This document shows positions 54,783 through 64,000 of a stretch of DNA of 64,000 bases, in pieces. The notes beneath the pieces are model-generated. The model was given only the letters and a program-made list of their open reading frames with translations. It did no database searches and was not told where the DNA came from. Position numbers and translations under genes: made by a program. The stretch's first letter is position 1, and each line of letters starts with the position of its first letter. Origin of the DNA: Pseudomonas oryzihabitans (GTDB lineage Bacteria > Pseudomonadota > Gammaproteobacteria > Pseudomonadales > Pseudomonadaceae); assembly GCF_024652905.1 (NCBI RefSeq), contig NZ_CP102428.1, positions 1,190,501-1,254,500 of the forward strand. Direction: 5' to 3'.

Positions 54783-55330
54783 GGAGCCAGTTCCGCCAGG
54801 GCCAGATTGAGAAGCAGGACATTAACCGTTGGCGGACCGAAGCGCGAGGTGCGCGTCTGCTCGCTCACCAGGGCTTCCAGGCGCTCCGCTGCCAGGCCGC
54901 GTGCGGCCGCGACCCGGGCGATCTGGTAGCGGGCGCCGGTCGGGGTGAGGTCCGGGTCGAGGCCGCTGGCGGAGGTGGTCACCAGCTCCTGGGGCACCGG
55001 GCCTTGGCCAGCCATCTGGATGTCGGGCAGCGCCTTCTCGATCCGCTCGCGCAGCGCTGGCGACGACTGCGCCAGGTTGCTGGCACTGCTGGAGACGGTG
55101 GCGTAGTCGCCGGCAGAAGGGCGCGGCTGGAACCACTCGGGGCCGCTGAATTTCTGCGCGATCAGGCGTGAGCCGAGGACGCCGCCGTCGGCGCGCTGGA
55201 GCAGGCTGCCGCCGGCCTGGTCGGCGAACAGCGCCTGGCCGAGCACCGTCACCAGCAGCGGGTAGGCGCCCCCGGTCAGGGCGCTGAGCAGCAGGAGCAT
55301 CAACACGGCGGAACGCAATTGCATGAGCAT
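54779..55330 (-). CDS. kdpC: potassium-transporting ATPase subunit KdpC
   Basis: This 183-residue protein has one N-terminal helix ([20 protein letters not shown]) and a periplasmic domain with the KdpC segments [33 protein letters not shown] and [21 protein letters not shown] chose ATG at 55330 because GAGGA lies seven bases before it; the ATG two codons later is possible. KdpC helps join KdpA and KdpB. It lies between kdpB (10-bp gap) and kdpD. Confidence 0.94.
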   Translation of the reverse strand: MLMQLRSAVLMLLLLSALTGGAYPLLVTVLGQALFADQAGGSLLQRADGGVLGSRLIAQKFSGPEWFQPRPSAGDYATVSSSASNLAQSSPALRERIEKALPDIQMAGQGPVPQELVTTSASGLDPDLTPTGARYQIARVAAARGLAAERLEALVSEQTRTSRFGPPTVNVLLLNLALAELAP

Positions 55331-55340
55331 GGCGGTTTCC

Positions 55341-57371
55341 TCAGACCAGACCCAGGGCGCCGAGCGCCAGGTCGATAGCTTTGATGCCGACGAAGGGCAC
55401 GACGATGCCACCCAGGCCATAGATCAGCAGGTTGCGGCGCAGCAGGGCGGCGGCGCTGGCGGCCTTGACCCGCACCCCGCGCAGCGCCAGGGGAATCAGC
55501 GCGACGATGATCAGGGCGTTGAACACGATGGCCGAGAGGATGGCGCTCTGCGGACTGGCCAGGTGCATCACGTTAAGCACGTTCAGCTGTGGATAGATGC
55601 CGGCGAACAGCGCGGGCAGGATGGCGAAGTACTTGGCCACGTCGTTGGCCACCGAGAAAGTGGTCAGGGCGCCGCGGGTCACCAGCAGTTCCTTGCCCAC
55701 CTGCACCACGTCGAGCAGCTTGGTGGGGTCCGAATCCAGATCTACCAGGTTGGCGGCCTCGCGGGCGGCCTGGGTGCCATCGTTCATCGCCATGCCGACA
55801 TCGGCCTGGGCCAGGGCCGGGGCGTCGTTGGCGCCGTCGCCGCACATGGCCACCAACTTGCCCTCGGCCTGTTCGCTGCGGATGCGCTCCAGCTTCTTCT
55901 CCGGGGTGGCTTCGGCGATGACGTCGTCCACTCCGGCCTCGGCGGCGATGGCGGTGGCGGTGAGGGGGTTGTCGCCGGTCACCATCACGGTCCGGATGCC
56001 CAAGGTACGCAACTCGGCGAAGCGCTCGCGAATCCCCGGCTTGACCACGTCCTTGAGGTGGATGGCGCCCAGCAGCCGGCCTTCGCCGCAGACCAGCAGC
56101 GGGGTGCCGCCGCTCTTGGCAATGGTCTCGATCTCCCGGGCCAGGACCTCCGGCAGGTCGGCGCGGGTCTGGCCGAGAAACAGCAGCACGGCGTCCACCG
56201 CACCCTTGCGATACGCGCGGCCCTGCCAGTCGATGCCCGACAGGCGCGTCTCGGCGCTGAAGGGAATGGGCGTGACCTGGGCGCGCGGCGGCTCTTCCAG
56301 CGGGTGCAGATTGCGCAGGTATTCCACCACCGAGCGGCCTTCCGGGGTTTCGTCGGCAAGGGAGGCATAGAGGGCGCCCTCCGCCAGGGCCTTGGGGGTG
56401 ATGCCCTGGGCCGCGTACAGGGCGCTGCACCGGCGATTGCCGAAGGTGATGGTGCCGGTCTTGTCCAGCAGCAGGGTATGGACGTCACCGGCGGCTTCCA
56501 CGGCGCGCCCCGAGGTGGCGATCACGTTCAGCCGCACCAGGCGATCCATGCCGGCGATGCCGATGGCCGAGAGCAGGCCGCCGATGGTGGTGGGGATCAG
56601 GGTTACCAGCAGCGCTACCAGGAAAAGCAGCGGCAGCTCGCCACCGGCCAGGGCGGCGAAGGGCTGCAGGGTCACCACCACCAGCAGGAAGATCAGCGTC
56701 AGGCCGATCAGCAGGATGTCCAAGGCGACCTCGTTGGGGGTCTTCTGGCGCTTGGCGCCTTCCACCAGGGCGATCATGCGGTCCAGGGTCGATTCGCCGG
56801 GGTTGGCGGTGATGCGCACCCGGATCCAGTCCGACACCACTCGGGTGTTGCCGGTGACGGCCGAGCGATCGCCGCCGGATTCGCGGATCACCGGCGCCGA
56901 TTCACCGGTGATGGCCGCCTCGTTGACCGCGGCCACGCCTTCGATGATCTCGCCGTCACCGGGGATCAGCTCGCCGGCTTCCACACGCACGATCTGGCCC
57001 TTGCGCAGCGAGCTGGCCGGCACCATGCGCTGCTCGCCGTTTTCCTCCAGGCGCGCGGCGAGGTTCTGGCCGATGCCCTTGAGGCTGTCGGCGCGCGCCT
57101 TGCCACGCCCCTCGGCGAGGGCTTCGGCGAAGTTGGCGAACAGCAGGGTGAACCACAGCCAGAGGGTGATCTGCACCGCCACCCCGGTGCTCACGCCATT
57201 GTTGGGCGCCAGGCACAGCAGGGTGGAGAACAGCGCGGTGATCTCCACCACGAACATCACCGGCGAGCGGATCTGCTGGCGCGGGTCGAGCTTGACGAAG
57301 GCCTGCCGCAGCGCCTGGCGCCACAGGGTGCCAGGGGTAGGAGTGGGCAGGGTGTGGGTCTGGGCATCCAT
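55341..57371 (-). CDS. kdpB: potassium-transporting P-type ATPase subunit KdpB
   Basis: This 676-residue ATPase has the phosphorylation motif [12 protein letters not shown] near residue 305, [14 protein letters not shown] in the actuator domain, [20 protein letters not shown] and [16 protein letters not shown]. These give the energy for potassium pumping through KdpA. It starts 1 bp after kdpA. Confidence 0.97.
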   Translation of the reverse strand: MDAQTHTLPTPTPGTLWRQALRQAFVKLDPRQQIRSPVMFVVEITALFSTLLCLAPNNGVSTGVAVQITLWLWFTLLFANFAEALAEGRGKARADSLKGIGQNLAARLEENGEQRMVPASSLRKGQIVRVEAGELIPGDGEIIEGVAAVNEAAITGESAPVIRESGGDRSAVTGNTRVVSDWIRVRITANPGESTLDRMIALVEGAKRQKTPNEVALDILLIGLTLIFLLVVVTLQPFAALAGGELPLLFLVALLVTLIPTTIGGLLSAIGIAGMDRLVRLNVIATSGRAVEAAGDVHTLLLDKTGTITFGNRRCSALYAAQGITPKALAEGALYASLADETPEGRSVVEYLRNLHPLEEPPRAQVTPIPFSAETRLSGIDWQGRAYRKGAVDAVLLFLGQTRADLPEVLAREIETIAKSGGTPLLVCGEGRLLGAIHLKDVVKPGIRERFAELRTLGIRTVMVTGDNPLTATAIAAEAGVDDVIAEATPEKKLERIRSEQAEGKLVAMCGDGANDAPALAQADVGMAMNDGTQAAREAANLVDLDSDPTKLLDVVQVGKELLVTRGALTTFSVANDVAKYFAILPALFAGIYPQLNVLNVMHLASPQSAILSAIVFNALIIVALIPLALRGVRVKAASAAALLRRNLLIYGLGGIVVPFVGIKAIDLALGALGLV

Positions 57372-57372
57372 T

Positions 57373-59070
57373 TCAGCGGACTCCGAACAGTTGCAGATGG
57401 TCGGCGATCGGCCCCAGGGCGAGCGTCGGCAGGAAGGTCAGGCCGCCCACCAGCAGCAGGGTGATCACCAGCAGGGTGACGAACAGCGGGCCGTGGGTGG
57501 GAAAGCTGTTGGGACCGAGCGGCACGGGTCGCTTGGCGGCCAGACTGCCGGCGATGGCCAAAATCGGCAGGATGTAGCCGAAGCGACCGGTCAGCAGGGC
57601 CAGGCTCAGCATCAGGTTGTGGAAGGGGGTGTTGGCGCTGAAGCCGCCAAAGGCCGAGCCGTTGTTGGCCGTGGCCGAGGTGTAGGCATAGAGCAGCTGG
57701 CTGACACCATGGGGGCCGCTGGCGCCGATCCCGGCCACGCCGGCCGGAACGCTGGCAGCGATGGCGCCCAGCACCAGCACGCCCAGCGGCATGACCAGCA
57801 GGGTCGCCACCAGCAGCCGCACCTCGGGAGCTTCCAGCTTCTTGCCCAGGTATTCCGGGGTACGACCCACCATCAGGCCGGCGATGAAGACGGCGATCAG
57901 CACATTGAGCAGCATGCCGTAGAGACCGGCGCCGACGCCGCCAAAGATCACCTCGCCGAGCATCATGTTGAACAGGGCGATCAGGCCGGTCAGGGGTGCC
58001 AGGCTGTCATGCATGGCGTTCACCGAGCCGTTGGAGGCGGCGGTGGTCACCGTTGCCCAGAGCGCCGAGGCGGTACCGCCGAAGCGGGTCTCCAGGCCTT
58101 CCAGGGACGCCCCCTGGGTGATCGCCAGGCCGGCCAGCGCGGGGTTGGCGTGGTTCTGGGCACCGATGGCCACGGCGCCTCCGACCACCAGCAGGCTGAA
58201 CATGGCGGCGAAGATCGCCCAGCTCTGCCGCCGATCCTTGACGTAGTGGCCAAAGCTGAACACCAGCGCGGCCGGAATCATCAGGATGGCCGACAGCTCC
58301 AGCAGATCGCTCAGCGCCGTGGGGTTCTCGAAGGGGTGCGCCGAGTTGACGCCAAAGAAGCCGCCGCCGTTGGTACCCAGCTGCTTGATCGCGATCTGGC
58401 TGGCCGCCGGGCCCAGTGGCAGGGTCTGGCTAGCGCCCTGCAGGGTGGTGGCATCGACATAGGCGGCGAAGGTCTGGGGCACGCCCTGCCAGATCAGCAG
58501 CAGCGCGAGGGGCACGCACAGCGGCAGCAGCACATAGAAGGTGGCGCGAAACAGATCGACCCAGAAGTTGCCGATCTCCTGGGCACTGCGGCGGGTGATG
58601 CCGCGGGCCAGGGCGGCCAGCACGGCGACGCCCACCGCGGCGCTGACGAAGTTCTGCACGCCCAGGCCAACCATCTGGCTGAAGTAGCTCAGCGAGGCTT
58701 CGCCGCTATAGGCCTGCCAGTTGGTGTTGGTGACGAAACTGATGGCGGTGTTCAGCGCCAGGGTCCATTCCAGCCCGGGCAGCTGCTGCGGATTCAACGG
58801 CAGACCGCCCTGGAGTACGAGGATGGCGAACAGCAGACCGATGCCCAGCCCATTGAACAGCACCAGGGCGATGGCATAGGTGCGCCAGTCCTGGCCGCGA
58901 CCATCTGTGCCTACCACCTTCAGCGTCAGGCGCTCCAAGGGGCCGCCGACAAAGGTCAGCCAGGTCCGCTCGCCTTCCAGCGCACGGTAGAAGTAACGCC
59001 CCAGGAAAGGGGCAGGAAGAAAGGTCAGGGCCAGGAAGGCCAGGATCAGGAACGCGGCTTGGCTATCCAT
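57373..59070 (-). CDS. kdpA: potassium-transporting ATPase potassium-binding subunit KdpA
   Basis: This 565-residue channel-like subunit has about ten helices and the four selectivity segments of KdpA, for example [40 protein letters not shown] and [20 protein letters not shown]. It starts 9 bp after kdpF. Length and motifs are normal, so it should be functional. Confidence 0.97.
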   Translation of the reverse strand: MDSQAAFLILAFLALTFLPAPFLGRYFYRALEGERTWLTFVGGPLERLTLKVVGTDGRGQDWRTYAIALVLFNGLGIGLLFAILVLQGGLPLNPQQLPGLEWTLALNTAISFVTNTNWQAYSGEASLSYFSQMVGLGVQNFVSAAVGVAVLAALARGITRRSAQEIGNFWVDLFRATFYVLLPLCVPLALLLIWQGVPQTFAAYVDATTLQGASQTLPLGPAASQIAIKQLGTNGGGFFGVNSAHPFENPTALSDLLELSAILMIPAALVFSFGHYVKDRRQSWAIFAAMFSLLVVGGAVAIGAQNHANPALAGLAITQGASLEGLETRFGGTASALWATVTTAASNGSVNAMHDSLAPLTGLIALFNMMLGEVIFGGVGAGLYGMLLNVLIAVFIAGLMVGRTPEYLGKKLEAPEVRLLVATLLVMPLGVLVLGAIAASVPAGVAGIGASGPHGVSQLLYAYTSATANNGSAFGGFSANTPFHNLMLSLALLTGRFGYILPILAIAGSLAAKRPVPLGPNSFPTHGPLFVTLLVITLLLVGGLTFLPTLALGPIADHLQLFGVR

Positions 59071-59079
59071 GCCGCCTCC

Positions 59080-59169
59080 CTAGGATCGGCCGGCGCGCAG
59101 CAGCGCCGCCAGCAGATAGACGAACAGACCCAGTGCCAGGAGCAGGGCCAGAAGATTCCAAGGGGTCAT
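59080..59169 (-). CDS. kdpF: potassium-transporting ATPase small subunit KdpF
   Basis: This 29-codon gene starts MTPWNLLALLLALGLFVYLL and ends RAGRS. It is a single hydrophobic helix, the usual form of KdpF, which steadies the KdpABC complex. The start codon lies in the reverse complement of 59167-59169, with GAG a few bases before it. It is just upstream of kdpA and is easy to overlook because of its size. Confidence 0.92.
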   Translation of the reverse strand: MTPWNLLALLLALGLFVYLLAALLRAGRS

Positions 59170-59220
59170 CACGAGTTCTCCAGAGACGGCCGTTGCCGCG
59201 TGGAGAAATTGTCGGGAGGA

Positions 59221-59268
59221 GGGGCGTAAAGAAGCGAGGCGGGGAGCGGTGGCGGGGCGTAAAGAAAG
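59221..59268. promoter_or_regulatory. direct repeats before kdpF, candidate KdpE sites
   Basis: GGGGCGTAAAGAAGC (59221-59235) and GGGGCGTAAAGAAAGC (59254-59269) are direct repeats 33 bp apart, about three helical turns, in the 142-bp region upstream of kdpF. OmpR-type regulators such as KdpE bind direct repeats; on the reading strand the motif is CTTTACGCCCC. Confidence 0.5.
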
Positions 59269-59311
59269 CGTTAAATCGGCCCCGCCCGCCAGTGCTGGCG
59301 GGGCCTTGTGA

Positions 59312-59530
59312 CTATTGCTTGGGCGCGGCCTGCTGGTCTTCCTTGGCCTTCTTGTTGGCCTCGTGGTGCCCGATGGCGCAGCCCGCGGCGGCACCGGCGA
59401 CGCCGTGACCCCCGGCGACATGGCCCGCGGCGCCGCCGACCACGGCGCCCTTGACACAGCCAGCGGCAAAGGTGGCTTGGCTGGCGCCGAGTAGCAGAGC
59501 GGAAAGGGCAAGGGTAGGCAGGAGCTTCAT
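59312..59530 (-). CDS. small glycine-rich secreted protein (paralogue 1)
   Basis: This 72-residue protein has a signal peptide (MKLLPTLALSALLLGASQAT, cleavage near FAA-GC). Its short mature part is rich in Gly/Ala/His with two cysteines: GCVKGAVVGGAAGHVAGGHG, AGAAAGCAIGHHEANKK. The spaced glycines resemble glycine-zipper segments that pack in membranes. A paralogue lies at 59859. No function is known to me. The minus-strand neighbour upstream is the REP-like hairpin and then the paralogue; downstream is the kdp operon. Confidence 0.82.
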   Translation of the reverse strand: MKLLPTLALSALLLGASQATFAAGCVKGAVVGGAAGHVAGGHGVAGAAAGCAIGHHEANKKAKEDQQAAPKQ

Positions 59531-59858
59531 GGTGGCGACCTCTCGTGGGTGCGAAGTAATGTCCTGTAACAATTGACCTTGACGAGCCTCGCCAGTTCTC
59601 CTGCGCTACAGCTTGGCCGCCAAGTCGCCCTGGACGCTGGGTCGTTGGCGGACTATCGATATCGCGGCCATGGGCCGCTCCTACAGCCATGCCTGAAGCT
59701 GCAGGAGCGGCCCATGGCCGCGATACGGACTGGGCTTGGGGAGAGCGTGAAGAGTCTGCGTTAAAGCCGTCTCAGGCGCCGTGCGAATGGCTGCTTCGGT
59801 GAATAGTCGCGATGTTGATAGCGACTCATGTCCACCGCTGGAAAGCGCCTCATCGCAT
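59531..59858. other. gap between paralogous small genes, with REP-like hairpin
   Basis: Apart from the hairpin at 59660-59725, this 328-base stretch holds no gene that I can support. It includes the promoter of the first paralogue on its left side. Confidence 0.5.
59660..59725. repeat. REP-like inverted repeat
   Basis: TATCGCGGCCATGGGCCGCT (59660 on) and AGCGGCCCATGGCCGCGATA (to 59725) form a stem of about 25 pairs with a 16-base loop. The GGAGCGG...CCATGG...CGCGATA core is typical of repetitive extragenic palindromes of Pseudomonas. It separates the two glycine-rich paralogues. Confidence 0.85.
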
Positions 59859-60071
59859 TCAGGCGTGACCGTGCTGCTGCTCTTCCTTGGCCTTCGCCGC
59901 CATGTGATGGCCGATGACGCAACCGGCGACGGCACCGGCGATGGCGTGGTGACCAGCCACATGTCCCGCCACGCCGCCAACCACGGCGCCCTTGATACAG
60001 CCCGCTGCCATCGTCGTCTGGCTGAGACCGAGCAACAGGGTGGATAGGCTCGCAATGACAAGACGTTTCAT
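59859..60071 (-). CDS. small glycine-rich secreted protein (paralogue 2)
   Basis: This 70-residue protein is a tandem paralogue of the 59312 gene: signal peptide MKRLVIASLSTLLLGLSQTT, then GCIKGAVVGGVAGHVAGHHA and AGAVAGCVIGHHMAAKA, ending in a Lys/Glu/His-rich tail. Both keep the two Cys, the spaced Gly and the IGHH pair, so these are likely the functional residues (metal binding or membrane packing, not proven). Confidence 0.82.
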   Translation of the reverse strand: MKRLVIASLSTLLLGLSQTTMAAGCIKGAVVGGVAGHVAGHHAIAGAVAGCVIGHHMAAKAKEEQQHGHA

Positions 60072-60184
60072 AGGGTGATCTCGATAGAAGGAAAACTTGA
60101 GGGTAGGGCGTTTGGGTTAACCGCTGCTTAAGACCGGTTCAAGGGGAGGCAGCTGTCCTGGACAGCCAGGATCGCGGCGCAATA

Positions 60185-60210
60185 AAAAACCGCCCCGAAG
60201 GGCGGTTTTT
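60185..60210. terminator. bidirectional terminator after acnB
   Basis: AAAAACCGCCC and GGGCGGTTTTT flank the 4-base loop CGAA, giving a strong stem with an A-run on one side and a T-run on the other. It ends acnB (minus strand) 19 bases after its stop and may also stop plus-strand transcription. Confidence 0.92.
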
Positions 60211-60228
60211 CAGTACCTAACGCTAACG

Positions 60229-62829
60229 TCAGACTTCGACGGCGGCGATACGGGCCTTCTCGGCGCTTTCACGGAATTCGGCGATCTGGTCGAAGCTCAG
60301 GTAGCGGTAGACGTCCGCGGCCATGCTGTCGATGCTCTTCGCGTATTCCATGTATTCCTCGACGGTGGGCAGCTTGCCCAGGATCGAGGCCACCGCGGCC
60401 AGTTCCGCCGACGCCAGGTAGACGTTGGCGCCGTCGCCCAGGCGGTTGGGGAAGTTACGGGTGGAGGTGGACACCACGGTGGCGTTGGCGGCTACGCGGG
60501 CCTGGTTGCCCATGCACAGCGAGCAGCCCGGCATTTCCATGCGTGCGCCAGCCTTGCCGTAGATGCCGTAGTAGCCTTCCTCGGTCAGCTGGTGCTGGTC
60601 CATCTTGGTCGGCGGCGACAGCCACAGGCGGGTCGGAATCGAGCCCTTGACCTTGTCCAGCAGCTTGCCGGCGGCGCGGAAGTGACCGATGTTGGTCATG
60701 CAGGAACCGATGAACACCTCGTCGATCTTGTCGCCGGCCACCTGGGACAGCAGGCGGGCGTCGTCCGGATCGTTCGGGGCGCACAGGACGGGCTCGTTGA
60801 CCTCGGACAGGTCGATCTCGATGACTTCGCTGTATTCGGCGTCGGCATCGGCGGCGAGCAGTTCCGGGTTGGCGATCCAGGCTTCCATGGCGCGCGCACG
60901 GCGCTCCAGGGTACGCGGGTCACCGTAGCCTTCCTCGATCATCCAGCGCAGCAGGGTGATGTTGGACTGCAGGTACTCGGTGATGGACTCCGGCGACAGC
61001 TTGATGGTGCAGCCGGCGGCGGAGCGCTCGGCGGAGGCATCGGACAGCTCGAACGCCTGCTCCACGGTCAGGTCTTCCAGGCCTTCGATCTCGAGGATGC
61101 GGCCGGAGAAGATGTTCTTCTTGCCTTTCTTCTCGACGGTCAGCAGGCCCTTCTGGATGGCGTAGTAGGGAATGGCATGCACCAGGTCACGCAGGGTGAT
61201 CCCGGGCTGCATCTTGCCCTTGAAGCGCACCAGTACCGACTCCGGCATGTCCAGCGGCATGACGCCGGTGGCCGCGGCGAAGGCCACCAGACCGGAACCG
61301 GCCGGGAAGGAGATGCCGATCGGGAAGCGGGTGTGGGAATCGCCACCGGTGCCGACGGTGTCGGGCAGCAGCATGCGGTTCAGCCAGCTGTGGATGATGC
61401 CGTCGCCCGGACGCAGGGAAACACCGCCACGGGTGCGGATGAAATCCGGCAGGGTGTGGTGGGTCTTGACGTCGATGGGCTTGGGATAGGCGGCGGTGTG
61501 GCAGAAGGACTGCATCACCAGGTCAGCCGAGAAGCCCAGGCAGGCCAGGTCCTTCAGCTCGTCGCGGGTCATCGGGCCGGTGGTGTCCTGGGAACCGACG
61601 GTGGTCATCTTCGGTTCGCAGTAGGTGCCGGGGCGCACGCCCTCGACGCCGCAGGCCTTGCCGACCATCTTCTGCGCCAGGGTGTAGCCCTTGCTGCTCT
61701 CGGCCGGCTGGTCCGGCTTGTTGAACAGGTCGGTCGGACCCATGCCCAGTTCGGCACGCGCCTTCTCGGTCAGGCCACGGCCGACGATCAGCGGGATACG
61801 GCCGCCGGCGCGGACTTCGTCCAGCAGCACGGGGGTCTTGAGTTCGAAGGTGGCGAGCACCTCGTCGCTGCCATGGCGGGTGACCTTGCCAGCCTTGGGA
61901 TAGACGTCGATGACGTCGCCCATTTCCAGCTCAGACACGTCGAATTCGATCGGCAGGGCACCGGCGTCTTCCATGGTGTTGTAGAAGATCGGCGCGATCT
62001 TGGAGCCGAAGCAGAAACCGCCCGCGCGCTTGTTGGGCACGTAGGGGATGTCGTCGCCGAAGAACCACAGCACCGAGTTGGTGGCGGACTTGCGGGAAGA
62101 ACCGGTGCCGACCACGTCACCGACGTAGGCGACCGGGAAGCCCTTGGCGCGCACTTCCTCGATCTGCTTGAGCGGACCGATGCTGCCTTGTTGCTCGGGC
62201 ACGATGCCGTCGCGGGCCATCTTCAGCATGGCCAGGGCGTGCAGCGGGATGTCCGGACGCGACCAGGCGTCAGGGGCGGGGGAGAGGTCGTCGGTGTTGG
62301 TCTCGCCTGGCACCTTGAACACGGTCAGGGTGTACTTCTCGGCGATTTCCGGACGCTTCCTGTACCACTCGCCTTCGGCCCAGGACTGCATGACGGCCTT
62401 GGCGTGGGCATTGCCCGCCTTGGCTTTCTCGGCCACGTCGTGGAAGGCGTCGAACATCAGCAGGGTGTGCTTGAGTTGCTCGGCGGCCACGGCGCCCAGT
62501 TCGGCGTCGTCCAGCAGCTCGACCAGGGTGGCGATGTTGTAGCCGCCCTGCATGGTGCCCAGCAGCTCGGTAGCGCGCTGACGGGAGATCAGCGGGGACT
62601 GGGCTTCGCCCTTGGCGATGGCGGAGAGGAAACCGGCCTTCACGTAGGCGGCTTCGTCGACGCCCGGCGGTACGCGGTTGGTAATGAGGTCGACGAGGAA
62701 TTCTTCCTCACCGGCCGGGGGATTCTTCAGCAGTTCGACCAGACCGGCCGTTTGTTCGGCGTTCAGCGGCTGGGGCACGATGCCCTGGGCGGCACGCTCT
62801 TCTACGTGTTTACGATAGGCTTCAAGCAC
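60229..62829 (-). CDS. acnB: aconitate hydratase B
   Basis: This 866-residue enzyme matches AcnB: an N-terminal HEAT-like domain ([20 protein letters not shown]), [20 protein letters not shown] in the swivel domain, [40 protein letters not shown], and iron-sulfur ligands in [13 protein letters not shown] and [13 protein letters not shown]. It isomerises citrate and isocitrate in the TCA cycle, and is known to bind mRNA when its cluster is lost. The start is GTG at 62829 with GAGGG upstream. It is a single-gene unit ended by the terminator at 60185. Confidence 0.97.
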   Translation of the reverse strand: MLEAYRKHVEERAAQGIVPQPLNAEQTAGLVELLKNPPAGEEEFLVDLITNRVPPGVDEAAYVKAGFLSAIAKGEAQSPLISRQRATELLGTMQGGYNIATLVELLDDAELGAVAAEQLKHTLLMFDAFHDVAEKAKAGNAHAKAVMQSWAEGEWYRKRPEIAEKYTLTVFKVPGETNTDDLSPAPDAWSRPDIPLHALAMLKMARDGIVPEQQGSIGPLKQIEEVRAKGFPVAYVGDVVGTGSSRKSATNSVLWFFGDDIPYVPNKRAGGFCFGSKIAPIFYNTMEDAGALPIEFDVSELEMGDVIDVYPKAGKVTRHGSDEVLATFELKTPVLLDEVRAGGRIPLIVGRGLTEKARAELGMGPTDLFNKPDQPAESSKGYTLAQKMVGKACGVEGVRPGTYCEPKMTTVGSQDTTGPMTRDELKDLACLGFSADLVMQSFCHTAAYPKPIDVKTHHTLPDFIRTRGGVSLRPGDGIIHSWLNRMLLPDTVGTGGDSHTRFPIGISFPAGSGLVAFAAATGVMPLDMPESVLVRFKGKMQPGITLRDLVHAIPYYAIQKGLLTVEKKGKKNIFSGRILEIEGLEDLTVEQAFELSDASAERSAAGCTIKLSPESITEYLQSNITLLRWMIEEGYGDPRTLERRARAMEAWIANPELLAADADAEYSEVIEIDLSEVNEPVLCAPNDPDDARLLSQVAGDKIDEVFIGSCMTNIGHFRAAGKLLDKVKGSIPTRLWLSPPTKMDQHQLTEEGYYGIYGKAGARMEMPGCSLCMGNQARVAANATVVSTSTRNFPNRLGDGANVYLASAELAAVASILGKLPTVEEYMEYAKSIDSMAADVYRYLSFDQIAEFRESAEKARIAAVEV

Positions 62830-63188
62830 AGGTTGACCCTCATCAGTGGTCCAATATTGCGTCCGGGGGCTGGCGCCCCGAAATGTATCCGGCAGGGTAT
62901 GACGGGGGAGGCTGCGGGCAGGACCGCCGTCGCGCCGGACGCATTCCGCTGGAAGCTGTTTTCAAAGTTTTACGCCGGCTGCTGCGGGAAGCAGGTCAGG
63001 CAGCAGGGCGGTTGATGAGGCCGCCGCTGCCTGGAGGTCGCCGGAAACTTTACTCGTGACGCTTTGAAAACAGCTTCGTATCGGACATTGCGCCTATAAG
63101 GCTGCCTAATTCTACGCCAAGCCTCTGGCGAAGTTAAGCGCCGCGTTGTCGCATCGTGTGCGTTATGCCGTTAGACCTTGGCCGTAGC
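62830..63188. other. upstream region of acnB
   Basis: These 359 bases hold no gene that I can support. They contain the two arms of a 16-bp inverted repeat (62952-63077) and the promoter of acnB. Confidence 0.5.
62952..63077. repeat. 16-bp inverted repeat 94 bp apart, upstream of acnB
   Basis: GAAGCTGTTTTCAAAG (62952-62967) and CTTTGAAAACAGCTTC (63062-63077) are perfect reverse complements with 94 bases between. The left arm is 123 bp and the right arm 233 bp before the acnB start. It may be a paired operator or a long-stem structure. Confidence 0.6.
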
Positions 63189-63920
63189 CTAGCGACCCAG
63201 ATGCGCGAAGCGTCCGGTGAAGGGCTTGGCGATGGGATAGGCCAGGTCACCGTGCTTGCTGGTGCCCAGGCCCAGGTCGACCAAGGATTCGGCCAGCTTG
63301 ACCGCGGCGCTGACACCTTCGATCACCGGAATGCCGATGGCCTCGCTCAGGGCTTCGCGCAGATCGGCCATGCCGCCACAGCCCAGCACAATGGCCCCGG
63401 CACCTTCCTCGTCCCGGGCGCGACGCCCCTCGGCGGCGATCAGCTCGATCAGGCTGTCGTCGGCGGCCTCCAGCGCCAGCACTGGCAGGTCGATGCAACG
63501 CACCGAGGTGCACAGCTCGGCGAAGCCGTAACGCTGCAGCAGGTGCTCGGCGATGATGCGGGTGCGGGTGAGGGTGGTCACCACGGCGAAGCGGGTGGCC
63601 AGCAGGCTGGCCAGGTGAAAACCAGCCTCGGCGATACCCAGCACCGGCCCCTTGGCCATTTCCCGCGCGGCCAGCAGGCCCGGATCGCCGAAGCAGGCGA
63701 TGACATGGGCCGCGCAGCCCGCCTCGACGCCCTTGCGCATTTCCTCGATCACGCCAACCGCAGCCACGGCTTCGTCGTAGTGACTCTCGATGGAGACCGG
63801 ACCGGCTTCGGGGTTGCTGGCGAGAATGGTGGTACCCGGGCGGGCGATGGCCTGGGCTGCGCGACCGATCTTGGCGGTCATGCTGGCGCTGGTATTGGGA
63901 TTGATGACCTGAATCTGCAT
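63189..63920 (-). CDS. Asp/Glu/hydantoin racemase family protein
   Basis: This 243-residue protein has the two-cysteine layout of the family: IQVINPNTSASMTAKIG at the start, VIACFGDPGLLAAREMAKGP with the first Cys, and AIVLGCGGMADLREALSEAI with the second. Members racemise hydantoins or amino acids, and some open allantoin-like rings. ATG at 63920 gives the usual start MQIQVINPNT. The gene upstream, of which only the end is visible, may be a permease of the same operon. Confidence 0.87.
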   Translation of the reverse strand: MQIQVINPNTSASMTAKIGRAAQAIARPGTTILASNPEAGPVSIESHYDEAVAAVGVIEEMRKGVEAGCAAHVIACFGDPGLLAAREMAKGPVLGIAEAGFHLASLLATRFAVVTTLTRTRIIAEHLLQRYGFAELCTSVRCIDLPVLALEAADDSLIELIAAEGRRARDEEGAGAIVLGCGGMADLREALSEAIGIPVIEGVSAAVKLAESLVDLGLGTSKHGDLAYPIAKPFTGRFAHLGR

Positions 63921-63928
63921 GGGACGCC

Positions 63929-64000
63929 TCAACTGCGTTTGAAGATGCTGCGGAAATCGGGCTCGGCGGCCACGGGCCGGTCGATCCGGAGGGATTCGCG
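63929..64000 (-). CDS. 3' end of an unidentified gene
   Basis: The last 23 codons of a minus-strand gene run into the window edge, ending IDRPVAAEPDFRSIFKRS and TGA at 63929-63931. It lies 8 bp upstream of the racemase start, so the two are probably in one operon. NCS1-type hydantoin/allantoin permeases often sit in this place and end in a short cytoplasmic tail, but 23 residues are not enough to decide. Confidence 0.55.
   Translation of the reverse strand, partial: RESLRIDRPVAAEPDFRSIFKRS

Noticed and set aside
59681-60061. Larger minus-strand frame over the second small paralogue
   Set aside because: It is another frame of the same DNA. The 70-residue frame keeps a signal peptide and matches its paralogue.

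Overview
The window is about 64 kb of high-GC, tightly packed bacterial chromosome. Several marks place it in Pseudomonas: an MvaT-type H-NS-like protein of exactly 124 residues, a complete mdcABCDEGH-madLM-mdcR malonate block, a liuABCDE leucine block, a GTG-started acnB, and Pseudomonas-type intergenic hairpins. The genus is well supported. The species is not decided, although the density of sugar-acid and accessory catabolic operons would suit an environmental or plant-associated lineage such as the P. oryzihabitans/psychrotolerans group. I see no phage, transposase, integron or CRISPR. Regions of interest are accessory metabolic operons rather than mobile elements.

Layout. (1) 1-5.5 kb: a cut-off LysR gene, a second LysR gene, and a divergent operon of SDR dehydrogenase, MFS carrier and a split (two-gene) transketolase, for an unidentified sugar. 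(2) 5.6-14.1 kb: malonate uptake and decarboxylation (mdcR, madM, madL, mdcH, G, E, D, C, B, A). A 72-bp hairpin repeat sits in frame at the start of mdcG, and a strong dyad lies before mdcA. (3) 14.1-19.0 kb: a YfdX-like secreted protein, then glucarate catabolism (gudD, gudP) with a LacI-family regulator and twin operators. (4) 19.0-25.5 kb: leucine/isovalerate catabolism liuEDCBA, without the usual MerR regulator liuR next to it. (5) 25.8-41.7 kb: a LysR gene, then an apparent catabolic regulon. It holds a polyamine-type ABC importer, a RibB-type enzyme with a degenerate GTP cyclohydrolase domain, a DUF1330 protein, a GntR/FCD regulator, a flavin reductase, an aldehyde dehydrogenase, an alpha/beta hydrolase, a DUF1185 protein, a luciferase-like monooxygenase, an NCS1 permease, a succinate-semialdehyde dehydrogenase and a Nudix hydrolase. 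Six near-identical palindromes (TGGTATACCA) lie in front of its transcription units. (6) 41.8-49.4 kb: a DUF2188 protein, then L-rhamnonate catabolism (aldA, rhmA, MFS, rhmD, second MFS) with a divergent LysR gene. (7) 49.5-51.2 kb: tRNA-Asp, an unknown gene and mvaT. (8) 51.4-59.2 kb: kdpFABC-kdpDE potassium uptake, including a 29-codon kdpF. (9) 59.3-64 kb: two paralogous glycine-rich secreted small proteins around a REP-like hairpin, acnB, an Asp/Glu/hydantoin racemase family gene, and the last codons of another gene.

The best candidate for an undescribed system is region 5. Its parts fit oxidative opening of a nitrogen-containing, probably ring-shaped, compound by an FMNH2-dependent monooxygenase, with later steps giving an aldehyde and finally succinate. 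Two uptake systems and two flavin-supply genes appear to share the same GntR-type operators. The substrate cannot be read from the sequence.
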